From NCBI GenBank assembly GCA_036852015.1, contig JAANDG010000109.1, positions 62,001-126,000 of the forward strand: DNA of 64,000 nucleotides, in the 5' to 3' direction. The stretch's first letter is position 1, and every line of letters starts with the position of its first letter. Shown here piece after piece: positions 31,701-46,741 of the stretch. Under the pieces are notes generated by a model. The model searched no databases and was not told the DNA's origin. It was given only the letters and a program-made list of their open reading frames with translations. This stretch comes from Pelodera strongyloides. Lineage: Eukaryota; Nematoda; Chromadorea; Rhabditida; Rhabditidae. A program made the translations under genes and the position numbers.

Positions 31701-34700
31701 TCTCCTCGAGAAGTCTCGCCTCTGTACGCAAAATGTTGGAGAAAGAAATTATCATATCTTCTATCAATTGATTGCCGGAGCGGACAAGGAACTCTACAGA
31801 CAGTTGGGGCTCGCCAGTCCGGATAAGTTTAATGTAACTATCTTTGCAAAGCAATTTTATGAAAATTTTCAATAAGAATGCCGCTTTTTTTCTGTAATTC
31901 TGAATGCTGTTTCACTTATTCTTTACAAAAATACTAGAAATATGTGACAATTAATATCAGCTGTTAGCTCGCAAACAGCGCCAAAAATGAACCAAGTTGG
32001 TTTTATGTTGAACGTTGTTGCATCCTAGGTAATTACTGTATAATCTGTCTACACGCAACAAGTTCATGCTCATTACTTACATTGTGATGTCTTGTTCTTC
32101 TTGTCATTCTTATGATAGTCTCTTAGAACTTGTATTGCTTACTATGGTCGTGCACATATAAAGCAGCTCTTTGAAACATTTCGTTGGGCACCTCTTGGTA
32201 GAGAAGTGTTCGTATTAAAACATATGTTTCAAGCTTTATGTTTCGCTGTCAACCACATATATCAAAAACTGGCTGCTGTACCTCTTTATCTTTTAGTATC
32301 TTCGCAAGGGTTGCACCCAGTTCTTCTGTCCCGCAGGACAAGAGAGCAAGATCCCCGCCGACAGACTCCCGGCTGATAATGTATGGATTTGTTACCGTAT
32401 AATTACCGTAATTACCTGATGATAATGTATAAATGTATTGATACCGTAAGTCCGTAATTATCTGCTGATAATGGATGGATACCGTAATTACCTGCTGACT
32501 TTTTTTTCTCTATCTCAGAGTGTAACAAATTTTTACTCTTTCACCATTAGTTTACCAATATAATATTGGGAAACTATAATAGGTTCGTGGCTTGCACATA
32601 TTTCAGTCATAGGTATAATATTAATTGAATTATGCAGCCATTTTTTGAGCAAAAAAGGAGAGTACATGCTTATATGCTTTAGTTTAGTTGAGAGTTCAGA
32701 TGCCCATTTTGATAAAGGTTTATCACATTGAAATAAGTCAACCTGCTTTAGGTTTTCCTCCGTGACGACGTTGTGAACGATGCAGCTGACTTTGACCATC
32801 TCCTTCAGTGTCTCAGCAAGTGTGGCATGACCCATGAGAATATTCAGGATGTACTTAGGTGAGTACCTTGCAGTAAGGCTAGAAGGGTTCTCCTTCTCTC
32901 TTATGTTGCTTTACAGAGTCACAGACCGTTGGGTGGTTGGGTCCACGGTATTCCTATTTTACCATAAGCAGTACCCTTTCAAGCCAATTGTACGGAAGTA
33001 TTGTATATTATGAGTGAAGATGTATGGTCCTTTTTTCAAGTATGTATAATAGTATAATGCACCTGGACGACCTGGAGGTCATGTGTTTATTTATAAATTA
33101 TCTGTTGATTTTGTTTTTCAGAATCGTCGCCTCTGTCCTACACCTCGGCAACATTGGTTTTGTGGAGAATGTCGATGATAGTAAAGGTTGGATCAATATT
33201 TGTATGCAAAGCATAAATTATAACTTAAATTATTGTGGAACTGTGATTGTTTAATGAGAAGCCTCTTCAGTTCGATCTTCAATGTGTTTCCTTAGTCAGC
33301 TTTTGCTACAGTGATACCGATTTCTTTAGGCGGCTGTAAGGTGGATAGCGCCTCAGCTATGGCCGTAACCGAAGCAGCTCGTCTTATGGGTGTTGAGGAG
33401 CAGGGTCTGAAGATGAGTCTCACCTCGAGAGCCATGCAACCGACAAGGGGCGGAGTCAAGGGAACTCTGATACTGTAAGTTTTGACATATTTTTCGATTA
33501 ATTAAAGGCATTTGGTTTTTATTTAATGTATGTCGCATGTTATCAAGGGAAAAGGCGAAGCAGCGCATAAGCCTCGTGTGCAAATGAAGATGACATAACT
33601 AACTTAAAAACAGAAAGATAGTTATTTCCGTAAGTAAGTTGTTTCCGGAGTTGGCCTGAGAAATCGGGGAGGTACGTGCGCGATGTTGCGCGCAGGTTTA
33701 TCTCTATAAGGGAAGGTGTACTTTAGTTCCAGGGCATAAAACTCGTCGGGAAAAGCTCAAAACCACCATCCAAATATATGTAGTGTTTCCGAAACTTGCA
33801 TCTCTTTATGATACGTTTCTGATTTTCACAATACCTAATATTCTAATCCTGACGGTGGTATGGCTAGGAACTCAAGACCACCGTCTAAATTTATGCAATA
33901 TGCTAATTCGGATGGTGGTTTCGTCGGTCAGAGCGTCAACGAGTTTATGCCATGTTTAGTTCCAAGGAGATCCCGACGATATTCAGATATTTCCCTTCCT
34001 GCCATGTCACACTGGTGTATATTCCTCAATTTATTCCTTTGTTTGTCATGCAGTCCGGCTCTTTGTTCAACGAATTAGGGCTTATGCTATAAATATAAAA
34101 CAAATCGCAAATGAGCACCAAAGATTGACTTTTTATCCCGCATTTATTATTTTTGAAAATCCATTTTGTATAATTTTTGGTGCCAATTATATTGGGCGAT
34201 GTTCTAAAGAGAAAGTCACGCGGTGTTGTTATAGGAACGGCTTTTTTTCCATAAAAATATCTTGAATTCAACTATAAGCAGGACTAGGAACGTGCAGATA
34301 TTAGATTTTATACTAATCTATCGCCAAACAATTGGCTTTCTAAAACAATAACATAATATGTATGCAAGGGTGCTTGATATTATATTGATATACTACAAAC
34401 AACAAACAATATAAAAAATTTACCAAGGATTCTACGCTAAACTTACCAGGGAATTATAAAGTCAGTAATAACTGCACACGCATAGTTTGTTTACTACTCA
34501 ATGGTTTATGTTCCCGTTTACGCCATATAGTTGTTGACTTTTGTGAACAAACAACAACTGTAATTTGATGCCCCAATTCTGCACTGTGGCTGATTCTTTG
34601 GGGGGACAGCTAGTTTTTCTGTGGCCTAGCCTGGCCAGCAGTGTATGTTTACCCAAAACAAACATTTTCGAAACTAAACAGTTTGCTTTGGATTTATTTG

Positions 34701-37700
34701 CTAATCTGAAATTTCGAAAAAGGACCCACTCTATAATAGAGTACTTGAACTTGATGCTGAATTTGGAACTGTGAAAAGAAACTCAAGGAATATAATAGCA
34801 TAAACGTCTAAATGTGAAATTCCAATGCTATTAGTCTACTAGACAATACATGTTTGAATCATGAGAACTTGACATGCATATTGCATATGAACACTTTTCT
34901 ATACAGTTGTGATGTGCAGTGCATTGATGGCTTGGTTGAGTAGTAATTCGTTGTGAATAGTAGTAGTAATGAACTAGTAACATTTGACTAATAAGTAACA
35001 GTTTTGGTTTTTTTGGTAACAGAAAGCGGAAACACATTCCTTTTCAACATAGTATTATCATTCAGTTCTAGTTTCTCTACACAAAGTAAATCGGTCAAAC
35101 TGACATCACCATGACCTCTGCTCTATCTGGTTTGCTCAACAAAGAGCACAGATATTTCCCAATAAGCCGATGAATCACCCTGTTTTGTATCAAAAACAAT
35201 GTTCCAAATTATAAAATAGTGTTGCCGGTGTCTATCGTGGATCTATCCACCATAACGTCTTTCCTCACTTAATGGTATCTCTACTTTGGTGGAGATCTTT
35301 TGGTCACTCTCTTTGTAGATCATTTTTTGTTTATCCTCGAGTCTGTGTCTCTCCTTTTCCGCGCTCTCTTCCTTTCTCTGTCACATGTGCTTTGCGGGGA
35401 GGCGGGGCTTGTGCGCCCAGCCCAGGCCTTTGGCAATACATCAACACCACAGTGAGCGTTGTTGATTCGCGCCCTCGGTGCGGGAGTATATAAACCCGTC
35501 AACGGAGGACAGGGAACACCTGACCCTCAATTCAATTTTGGGTATTTTCAAACGTTATATTCGTACTCCCAACATGCAACCAATTCGCCTAAAAGTATTC
35601 AAGGGCGATAATGCTCATCGATTCTCTGTCAACTATCACGATGATCCAGAGCTCTTTTACAAGCTCGTCGTGGATCGCCTTGAGAAGCTTGGACTCGGCG
35701 CCAAGGGCCTTCGATGGGTGGATGCGGATGGTGACCATATTATGTGCAGTGGACCAGAGGACATGCAGGAGGCGCTAGCCTACTCTGGTGGCAAGGAAAT
35801 TTGGCTGAAGCATGGCAACAAGAATGTGAAGAAGGACGAGACTTCGGACAGCTCATCCGATTCCGACGATTCTGATTCTGATTCTGACTCTTCGGACAGC
35901 GACAGTGACCAGAGCGACGAAGACACTCTGCTGGAGCACGGAAAGAGAGGACACCATGGTCGTGGACACCATCACGGAGGAAAGCACGGAGGAGGAGGAG
36001 GAGGAGGAGGACATGGTGGTCATGGACATCATGGACACGGCAAGCATGGACACTGTCCCCGACGTCGCCATCATCATCCTATTCCTTTCCTGGCCGTCTG
36101 CTACCCGGTCTTCCCCCACCGTGGGGGAAGAGCTCCTCATCATGGAGGACACAAGCCGTGGGGACCTCACCACGGAGACGGACATGGACACCATGGTGGA
36201 ATGGGACCTTTTGGCCCGCACCATGGAGGACACCATGGCGGACACCACGGAGGACACCATGGAGGTCATGGACAGCATCACGGAGGCAAGGGCCACGGAC
36301 ATCGTTCTGAGAGCGGATCCGACTTCGAGTACTATTCCCAGGCTGGCAGTCTCCCGCCCGTCGACGATATGGAAAAGCTTTCCCTGAGAGCAGCCAAGAA
36401 GGAGAAGAAGGAGAAGAAACAGAAGTCGGGAAGAAAGGAGGAGTGATCTGTACTATTCCTATACTACTCCCATACTATTTCGATACTATTAATTTTCTAC
36501 TCGCCTACTTATCTTATCTTATCTTTTATTATATTTATTTGTGTTTTTGATCCCATTTAAGACGACCATTTGAATTAGCAAGAAACGTGTAAATACTGTA
36601 CATTTAATATTTTTTTGTTGGGAAATTTCACTGTGTGCAATTTTAATCCACTATATGGTATGATAATCAAACCTGTTGAATAAACGTGTATAACACAGTT
36701 ATTTTTGTGTTTAATTTGCCTTTGCTAAGCATTCTTACTGGTTACTGTTTGGGGACAATAAATAAATAATAGCTGGGTTAATTGAACATTAATCGGTGGT
36801 ATATCTATCAATATATTGTTTTCCTTAATGCATATATATATATATATATCCTGATGGGGTTTGATGTCACAGTTTACGGATCGCGAACATTCCTTTTTGC
36901 AAAGAATTCTCAAAGTTTTGGGCTAAGTCAGAGTTCACAGAGCAGATCTGAAGGCAAAACAATTAACTATTGGGAATTGAAAGGCACGTCATCAAGTTAA
37001 CAAGAGGACAAGTATTTGTTGGAACTTTTTTGCAATGTTGTTGTTCTTTGTTGGTCATCGGGAAGTCGTCTTGTCAATGTCGTGTTTTCGTCGTGAAATT
37101 GATGTTGATCTTTGAAAATGAATGTATTTGAAAGAGCACAAAAACAGAGACAGGGAGAGAAACAGGGGTGGGGGAGATAAAGAGCAAGGCGAGAGATGTG
37201 GGGGTTTAGGGAGAGAGTGAAGAGACAAGTGGGAGAGAAGAGAAAACAAGATAGACGAGATCAGTGAGAGCAGAGAGAGATCTGCAGCACAGAGGGAAGA
37301 GCGAGAGAGATGGAGAGCAGAGATATCTGCAGCATTTTTGCAAGGAAATTGTTTCTGGAGTTCATACAGTGCTATAATTTGTCGCGGAATATGCATTGAA
37401 TCGAATTCATACTGCACATCATGGAGTATTCCAAGTTACTACTTACATTCAAACAGTCCGCTGTGAAGGTGTTGGTTATAGAATAACACCCATTTCAACC
37501 TACAGTAACCATTCCTACTCTCAATTTAGAAGACGTGCAGAGGGATGCAACTCATACAACGCACCACACTTGCATTGTTCCTATTTTTAGTCTTACCGTA
37601 CAATGCGTAATGATTTCAAATACACATACGGGACTCCTGAACTAACGAGTAACATTTGTATAGAGAACTGCGGTAACTTTGCGAAAAACGAAAGAGAAGG

Positions 37701-40700
37701 ATTTTGCGATGCAGAGGGAGAGAGAAGATTATTAGGAGATTTCCGTTAAAGTCGAGGTCTCTTACAGTAACCCATGCTCATTCCAGTGTTCCCCTAAAAC
37801 CGGGAGAAGCTTGCGCTGCACGTGACGCTCTCGCAAAGGCCATCTACTCGCATCTATTTGATTGGGTCGTGTCCGCAATCAATAAGAGTATCCCGTTCAC
37901 CAACTCGAACACGTACATTGGCGTCCTCGATATTGCGGGATTTGGTAATATATTTAGAAGTCAACCTTGAAATTTCGGGATTTGTAAGGATTTGTTTTCT
38001 TATACTGATTTGTTTTCTTTGTAAGGATTTGTTTTCTTATATCGTGGCGTTCTGCCTTAGTAACTATAACTGAATCATATTTGGTATAATGCGTGAACGG
38101 GCAAACTAACGCTCAATTTCCTACATAAGATATTGTCATAGAATAATGAAGAATAGAAGAAAATATTGGGTTGGCAAGACGTTGGAATCCCATGCGTTCG
38201 GTTTATAACAACGGTGTTTAATTACTTTGTTTTTAGAATTCTTTGGCAAAAACTCGTTCGAGCAGTTCTGCATCAACTACTGCAATGAGAAATTGCAACA
38301 CTTCTTTAATGAGCGAATTCTGAAGCAAGAACAAGAATTGTATGAAAAGGAGGGTCTCTTTGTGGAGAAGATTGAATTTGCTGACAATCAGGACTGTATT
38401 GGTACGGGCTTTTGTGAATATGTTAATATAAATGTAGAAAATAAACCCTATAGAATTGCCGGAAGGTACAGCTTCCACGCAGCGTTCAATTCTTACGGAT
38501 CTAACTTCATCTAACTATACTTTGATTTGCTTCAAGTATTGTTATGCATACAGATACCCGTTTGTAAAACCCACAGAACTTTAGAAACGTAGAAATAAAA
38601 ACGTAGAAATGCAGAAACTGTACACATATTCAACGCACACTTCGAACGGTCTTTGGGCAAAGTAAAAAAAGAATTTCTATCAAGACTCATATGAGACATA
38701 AGGTAATTTTTTTAGATGTGTTCGAGAAAAAGACGTCGGGTATGCTGGATCTTCTCGATGAGGAAATGCGTCTTCCCCGGCCTTCGCCGCAGCATTTCAC
38801 ATCACAAGTTCATCAACACCATGCCGCACACTTTAGAATTGATGTGGGTCATTGTTGGGGCTCAAGCTTATGTTTTTGTTTCGGGTTAGGTTCCCGAATA
38901 AATATATAAGCTCTTTTTTCCGCAACCGTATATCCTTCGAATGTTGCTAATACAGCAATACTTGCAAGGTCTCAGAGACTAGAGATTGGCAAGCATTCTA
39001 ATCTGTGTGAGCAATCCCCAAATGACACTTGTGAGCAGTTTTAACTACCCAAATTGAAGGATTCTCACGTTGATTGTGAATTCCAGACTCCCCGCAAGTC
39101 GAAGCTTCGTCAGCACAGAGACATGAGAGACGAGGACGGTGTACTTGTTAGACATTTTGCTGGAACGGTACGAGTTTTTATATTTGCTTATCTAATTTTC
39201 TTTTTGTTTTTTATTAGTTTATTAGTTTATCTGAAACATCTCTATCTGCCCTTGCTGGGGAACTACTAGTAACTAGTACTCCTACTAATTCGTCCGTGAA
39301 CGCATGTAAGGCGTACCCCTTGGTGGTCGAACGACTATCACGAGTTTACGTTGATTTTTTTGTGTGGAATATTATCAATTCCATTATTGAGTTTTAGAAT
39401 GTAATTTAGGTCTGCTACCAAACCGGTGAATTTTTGGAGAAGAATAACGATGCTCTGCACGCCTCACTTGAAGCCTTTCTTCATAGCAGCAGGTGACTTG
39501 TTGGGTTACAGTATAGTTTGTCATATTAATGAATGGTTGAAAGGTTGACCAGCTCACAAACTCTACGTACCTTTGATCTTTGTAGTTTATTGAGTGTCTA
39601 AATATAAAAATATTATATTTAATTATGCATGTTTGTGCACACCTTTAAGGTGTAATAAATTATTATTAATTATTATTATATTATAAAATAATGTAGAATA
39701 AACAATCGGTGACCAAAATCGGAATTCCAGCGTCGCTGATTTTCCGAGTTTTGCTTGCGTCAGTAATATAGAGTGAGGATATTGTTTTGGCATATACCAA
39801 CAACAATTCCACATATTTCAGTGTCAACCTTATCCAAGACGTGTTCGCGAGCCAGGCGGCAGTCGAAGTCGCTGCGCCGGCAGCAAAAAGACCGATGGGA
39901 AAGCTTCAGGCAGCATCAGTGGGCAGCAAGTTTAGACAGCAGTTGACCACGTTGCTGGGAAAACTCAATGACACGGTCGGTTTCATGTCTATTTGCCGAG
40001 GATCTGACATTTCTAACATTTAACTTCCGAGTATAAACAAAGTCGTTTCAGCTTAGAATTTCCCTACATTAGAACTATACAAGTTGAAGGTGGTACTCAA
40101 TCAAATCAATAAAAATGTAAAAAAAATCAATAAATTAATTCAGGGCATTCATCTCGTAGCGTGCGACAAACCGAATTACCAATCAAAATCAATAACCAAC
40201 TATTTTCGATTAAAAAAATCAATAGTTCAATTCAGGGTACTCATTTCGTGCGCTGCGTCAAACCCAATGGTGAGATGCAAAGATGGGGCTGGAACGGAGC
40301 CACAATTCTCTCACAATTAAAGTGCGCAGGAATGGGCAGCGTCCTGAGACTTATGCAGAAGGGATACCCGAGCAGGCATGGTGGTTTATTGCGGGGTTAC
40401 GGTATGAGGATTACTGCATTATGGGTACTGTACCAGAGTTACTCTATTTATCGTACCCTACGATATTCAATTTATATATTAGGGTTACAATGCTGGAGTT
40501 ACTGTGTTAGGGTTACTGTATTAAGGTTAAATAAATTTCACGGAAACAAATTTATTCACGTGGTGCATCTAGTGAAAATAGGAACAAGTAAAGGTGTCAA
40601 CCAGCAATGCAAACTTATTGCTGCCCTTGGGGCTTCTGGAATTGAAGAATTACTTGCAATGCTTATAATATGATTTCTTTCAGAACCTCGTTCTCTGATC

Positions 40701-43067
40701 TCTACGATATGTACGCCTCTGTGCTCCCTCCCGAGCTCTCTCGTCTGGACCCTCGCCTATTCTGCAAGGTATTGATTGCACCGTTATTGATCGATTTCAA
40801 AATACCGTAGTCGCGAGATACCGCAGCTACAGCAGTAGCATACTTATTGATTTCTTATTGGTAGATGAGCCTTAGTTCATTCGTACATAGTAGCGTAACC
40901 TCCCGTTCGGAATTCCGTAGTCGAGCGTTGTAAAGGATAATAACCTGAATTGTTAAGTACAGTAATCAATTTAGTTACAGTAGGCCTAAAATTATAGATA
41001 AGGAATAGTGACGTGTAAATTCTGAGTTTCAGTGCCTCTTCCGTGTGCTCGGACTCAACTCGAAGGACTTCTGTTTCGGAATGACCAAAGTATTTTTCCG
41101 ATCCGGAAAATTCGCTCAGTTTGATCAGGTCCGAAGTTGTACAAGTACTTGGTCATTAATTTATAGTAATTATCAAAGTGCAATAATTCATATTACTTAT
41201 ATTTATAAAAGTCAATAATAACTATCGACCAATCAATGTCCTATTGAATGAATATTATTTTCAGTTGTTGAAACTCCTCATATTAAATATAAATAAATTA
41301 TAAATAAATATAGTTGATTACGCTAGAAACTTACGCAATCAGGCTTTTATATTGATAGTAAGCCATCAATCGATAATTGTTCACAATCAATCAATAATCT
41401 TGGTTTACAGCTGCTGAGACAGGAGCCCGCTCATATGCTCTCACTCGTAAAGAAGGTCAAATCTTGGTTGATTGGAGTTCGCTGGCGCAAATCGCAGTAC
41501 GGGGCGTGGAGCGTGATCAAGCGTAATTTTATATTTAGTAGAATAGGCTCAGGTAGCGCAGTGGTCAAAGGCGCTCTCAGCTCCGCGGGGCAGCTCCGCG
41601 GCTCGCCGGTTCAATTCCACGCTGGACATAATAGCATGACCGGACGTGATTAACACATTATGTTCTTTCTTTAAGGCATTATAACGACCTATTTGAAACG
41701 TACTATGTTATTTGTAAGTGATCTCGAATTGAACTCGATTTTTTATTCTAATCATACTCATTTGCATATTGTATCCAAACATCGACTGCTATATCGCCTT
41801 AACCCTACACATGACTCTCCTTCCTATTGGTTGTTTTCCTTCCTGTGCTTCCTAATCGTGTTGCAAAAGACCAACGCCTTTGTTTTCACAGTATTTTCAC
41901 CCTAGCTAGCCCGGGCTAGTATTCATGGCCCGCTAGGTGCCCGCATCGCAGCAAGCGCATTTAATTTGTAAGCTACAAATGGCTTTTCCTCCCACAAAAG
42001 TATGTTTGGTGCTTAGTTTTTGAGATTTTGGGGGTTTCTAAAGCCTTTATTTTTATTTTGAAAAATAACAAAAAAAAAATAGTGCGTACAATGTCCTAAC
42101 TATTACCAATCCCGTATTCCTATAGCAATGAATAGAAAGTTAAGTTTTTACAAATTTTCTTCCAATGTAACCAATGTCATGGCAAAGATAAAGTTACGAG
42201 CCTGCTTACAGACAATTTATCACAAGGTTTCCTGAATTTGCATGTCTATGGCTACCGTAGCCTGCAAAAAAAAACATCATCCTAAATCATTTTTCATATA
42301 TATTTTATGTTTTCTTCCTTTTTTTTATTTTTGGTAACTTGGAAACGAAAAGCACATAAATGGCCTTTTGAATGATGGGTTCCCCTTCCGTTTATATGGG
42401 TCATTTTTTGGTTCTTTCCGGCGAACGGACCACTTTAAGTGCTCTGAGATTATTCTTCAAAAAAAAATGTGCCCCTTATTATATGTTTCAAGCGTAAGTT
42501 CTTAACCCGAAGCGTAAGTCTCCTCGGGTTTTATACCTTTTTTTAGGCTTAGGCTTAGGCTCAGGGGGCCTGAGCATACTGCATAGCATACTGCATATTG
42601 CATACAATCATACTGCATACTGCATGAACTGCATATTGCATCCAAATATCGACTGCTATATCGCTTCAACCTCAAACATGACCCTCCTTCCTATTGGTTG
42701 TTTTCCTGTGCTTCCTGATCGTGTTGCAAAAGACCAACGCCCGTGTTTTCACCCTATTTTCACCCTTACTAGCCCGGGCTAGTAAGGATTTATGTCCTTA
42801 TTGAACGGGTATTCTCTACTTTATTATTTGAAATCATATTTTCTTGCCAATGGACCTCTCGGGCAGATATAAAGAGCTTTGTTCTACACCTACCACCTTC
42901 ACCTCTACAAATATTTTTTTATCTGCTAATATGAGTAAAGTATGGGCAGCTGGACGGAAACGTATATCAACTTTGACGAGCACTTTGCTCGAGTTATTTC
43001 TAGTATTCGAAGAGAATGTAGCTGAATTACCGTACAACTCTGAATGGAGCTGTAGGAAACCGTTGAA

Positions 43068-43098
<31 letters not shown>

Positions 43099-43161
43099 TC
43101 TCTATATTTCTCTCTCTCTCTTTGTCTCTCTCTCTTTCTTTCTCTCACTCTCTATCTCTCA

Positions 43162-43192
<31 letters not shown>

Positions 43193-46100
43193 TTCTCTTC
43201 TCAGAATTCCCTCAATTGCTTTTAGTGTTGTCTGGAAGACCTAATCTATCCTCCTCCTCCTCCCGTGCATCCTAATTGCTTTCGCCTCATCTTTCTTCGT
43301 CTTTCGGGATATTGCTTCGATTTCCATTGTTTTTGTTCACATTAAAGCGGTATGACACGTGGTTTTGAAACGAAAATGTCAAACAGCACACAAGAGTCTA
43401 TTCATGGAACTGCTCCAAAAACCACGTGCCGTACCAATTTAACTGGCATGTGATTTTCAAGCTTTTCATGCAAGAAATGGTGGTAACAACTACGATACTT
43501 TCCAAAATACGTCAAAGTGTAGGTGCTACATTACCGAAGGAGCGGTATTTTTTTTAAATTGGTATAGAAGTCATGATGAGCGAGAGAATCAGAGGGAGAT
43601 AGAGAGAGAATTAGAGAGAGAGAGGGAGAGAGAGCGAGAGTGAGTAAGCCTACTGCTATCATACCCAAAAACGGTAATTGTAAATATTGTATCCAACATT
43701 TTAATTTGTCGCTCGTCTGTTTGTTTTCTTACTTTACCCTTGTTTTGGAGCTGCTAATTTGCACTTTTAAAGGGACACGGACACTCCAAAGTCGACTTCG
43801 ATTTTCTTTTTTTCTTTTATAAATAGGTTTTCAATGTTGCGCAAGGTTATGTTGCGCCACAGGTTGCCACTTTTGAAATGTTCACCGTACAAAGCGGTAT
43901 AACAGCGGGTTCCTGAAACTTAATTGGACGATGTATTCCCATGAAGTGTATGCAAATAACTGAGCTATACTGCGCGATTTTTAGTATGAGTATGTTCTTT
44001 TGCATGCAACACATGGGAATGCAGTTGCCCGATCTATGTTTCACAAACCGGCCGTTATGTCGCTTTTATTTTCCAGAATCTCAAAATCTAATTGCTCTTT
44101 TAGATATGCCGCTAGCTTCCTTAATGCACATTGCGTTTGTTTATCTTAAGTAAAAATAGAGGTGCTTAATTGCCCAATTTGGCACCCATATGCGTCTTAA
44201 TTTCTTTCCTTTTTTGGCGCGCCTGGGGCGTTGTAAATATCAAGTCCAGTTCAGTACGAATCTTTTCTAATTAGCGACAGGGTATGTATCTGAGGCAATT
44301 AAGCACGTCTATTTTTACAAACGTTTTTTTTTTCAGTGAAGAACAAGATCCAGTACAGACGGAAGAAAATTGAGACTGTGCAACGCTTTGCCCGCGGTTA
44401 CATTATCAGGAAGCAGGTCCGCCCAAGGTGAGAAAACTTATTTATTATTTAAAGCGAAATACCGACCGGTTTTTGAAACACCGAATACACCAGCATTCTT
44501 GTGCAGCTTATGCAAATTACTGCAAATTTTACTGTAAAAATGAAAAATAACTGTAAAAATCGAGCTTAATTCGAACAAATTAGCATCAATATGAAAAAAT
44601 TCAGTTGTCCACTATGACTATGCATTTCAAAAACCGGCCAGTATTTCGCTTTAAAGCTTATAGAAATGTTCTGAGCGGAGGAGACGACTAGTTATATATT
44701 GAACTCTTTATTTAGAAAAACGAAAAACAGTATCAAATGTAAATTAACATGAAAAGAGAGAAACAGTTATCGATAAAAAATATTTCAAGCTCCCCAGATG
44801 ATGGAGATTTTACTTCTTTTTTTTAAACTTTACGGTTCATATTCTTTCTTTATTCACAACTCCTTAATTTTCTCTTATTCTCTTTTGCTTTTCTTCATCT
44901 TCTCGTCTTTGATCCTGATTGCTGATTTTTACAAATAATTTGAACACAAAGGTGTATGAAAAGAAAAATATGACCGTAATCAGTAATATTTGCCGCACGC
45001 TCGCCTTGCGGTAACTAATTTGGGGTTGGCCTTTTAAAATTATAGGTCCCTTTGTCCCGAAGCATGTTACGGTTAGTTGGGTAGGACTAGAACGATGGTA
45101 GTGTAATTCTAGGGATGCATTACACTCACAGTTTTTGACTTCCTGAATCTGCATTGATATTCGTGCCGCGCACCGAAGGCGCGAAAAGTGTGCGCGGCGA
45201 AAGGATGGCAAAAATTAGGCGCTCGTTTTGGATGTTTGTCGTGAGAATGTAACGCCAGAACTGGAGTTGAACTTCGTTCGCGCACAATTGGCACACACCG
45301 CGCGACCTAGACGCGTATATTTTGTCCACCCATCCGCACTTGCGAACTTCTTGTGCTCGGCGTCTGTGCAAATTTTAGCAGTTCAGATGTTAAAACGATA
45401 TAACATCTCACTTTGAAACGCATGCTGGACATTGTATGAAAATGTACGAAGTAGAGTATGAAATTTTTTATACACTACATTTGCATACACTACAGCATGC
45501 ATTTCAAGAAAACGGTCGTTATATCGCTTTAACTTATGATGTTCTCTGTCTCAACCCAAGGTTGAGTGGGTTGAGCTGATTTGACCAACTCATATCCGTC
45601 ATTTCTGAACAAGTTTCATTCATATCTGATTAGACGTGAAGAGAACTGCCCCTATTTTACCCAAAAAAACTCAATGTCTCGGGAGCCCTTTCCTTTGTTT
45701 GTTTACGAAATTTCCACGTCAAACACGTCATTTATCTTTGTCTTTTTGGATGAAGTTTTATTTGAGGAGTTCCCTTTTCATTATACAGTAGAGACTTATT
45801 TTTTCTTATGCAGACCGCTACATATTGTTGTTTATGGGTTTTGTTTACCCAATTAAGCTAATACGTGCTATACCACAATGGTAACACCAACGTGAGATAC
45901 GGGACTAACTAACTGATTGTGAGTAGGAGGACCCTCAGCCTCAGATACCGAACCTTGCTAGATACCCTAGCTAGATGCCATAGCTGAGCCTAGCCGTAGG
46001 CACTGCACGCCAGAATGCTTGCAGCATGTGATACTAACAATAAGGATATGGCAACCACTGCGAACAACCCTACCGCTCTATCGCCTGCTTATACTTGTCT

Positions 46101-46699
46101 ACGTATCACATTCAATGACCAGAACTTTTTGACAATACAATTTGCCGGTTTTGGTCAAATGGTTAGTTTTGCAGCAAGCCCTTGCAAGGTTTGCAAGACG
46201 AGTTAAACGGAAAATTTTTGGGTTTTGGCCCACACACATTTTGGGTTTTGGCCCACTTCTCGTTTAGGGTATCCATCTGTTCCCCGTTGTTTCTTTCGCA
46301 AATCCGAACGCACGAAAATTTCATTATTCGTTTGGTAGATTGGACGAATGGTAGATTTGGAATTGGGGCGCTTCTCCCAATCTCTCTCCCAGCTCTCACT
46401 CCTCCTCTCTATTTTTCACACTTGCTCTCTCTCTCCCTCTCCCTCTCAACTCTCTCTCTTTCTCTGTCTCTGTCTTTCTCCCTCTCTCTCTCCGTATCCA
46501 TCACTCCCTCCAGTTGGGCCTCATTGTTTTTATACTTGTTTTCTTGTCCACACGCCAAGCTAGCTGTCCGTTTGTAATCAAATTAATTTTAAAGCGGCCG
46601 TTCCTCAACATTCTTAATTATTCACTTGAATTCGTCGTAATAAGTGTATCTTGAAGATGAAGCTCTCCCTCCCTCCCCCTCTATCCTTCTATCTCGCCC

Positions 46700-46741
<42 letters not shown>

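Larger units (their letters stand above)
33475..37786 (+). other. Large myosin VI intron carrying a nested gene
   Basis: A 4.3-kb intron between the exon ending in GTLIL and the exon starting VPLKPGEA. Apart from the PB1-domain gene (35574-36446) it holds AT-rich sequence, a GA-rich stretch (37130-37330) and a TA run near 36833-36850. No other exon is visible. Confidence 0.8.

Noticed and set aside
35478..35573. N-terminal extension of the PB1 protein upstream of 35574
   Set aside because: It has no ATG and would contain the TATA box; the PB1 domain starts right after the ATG at 35574.
42834..43275. Open frames of 104 and 143 codons
   Set aside because: Mostly (CT)n read as Ser/Leu or Arg/Glu; no splice or domain support.
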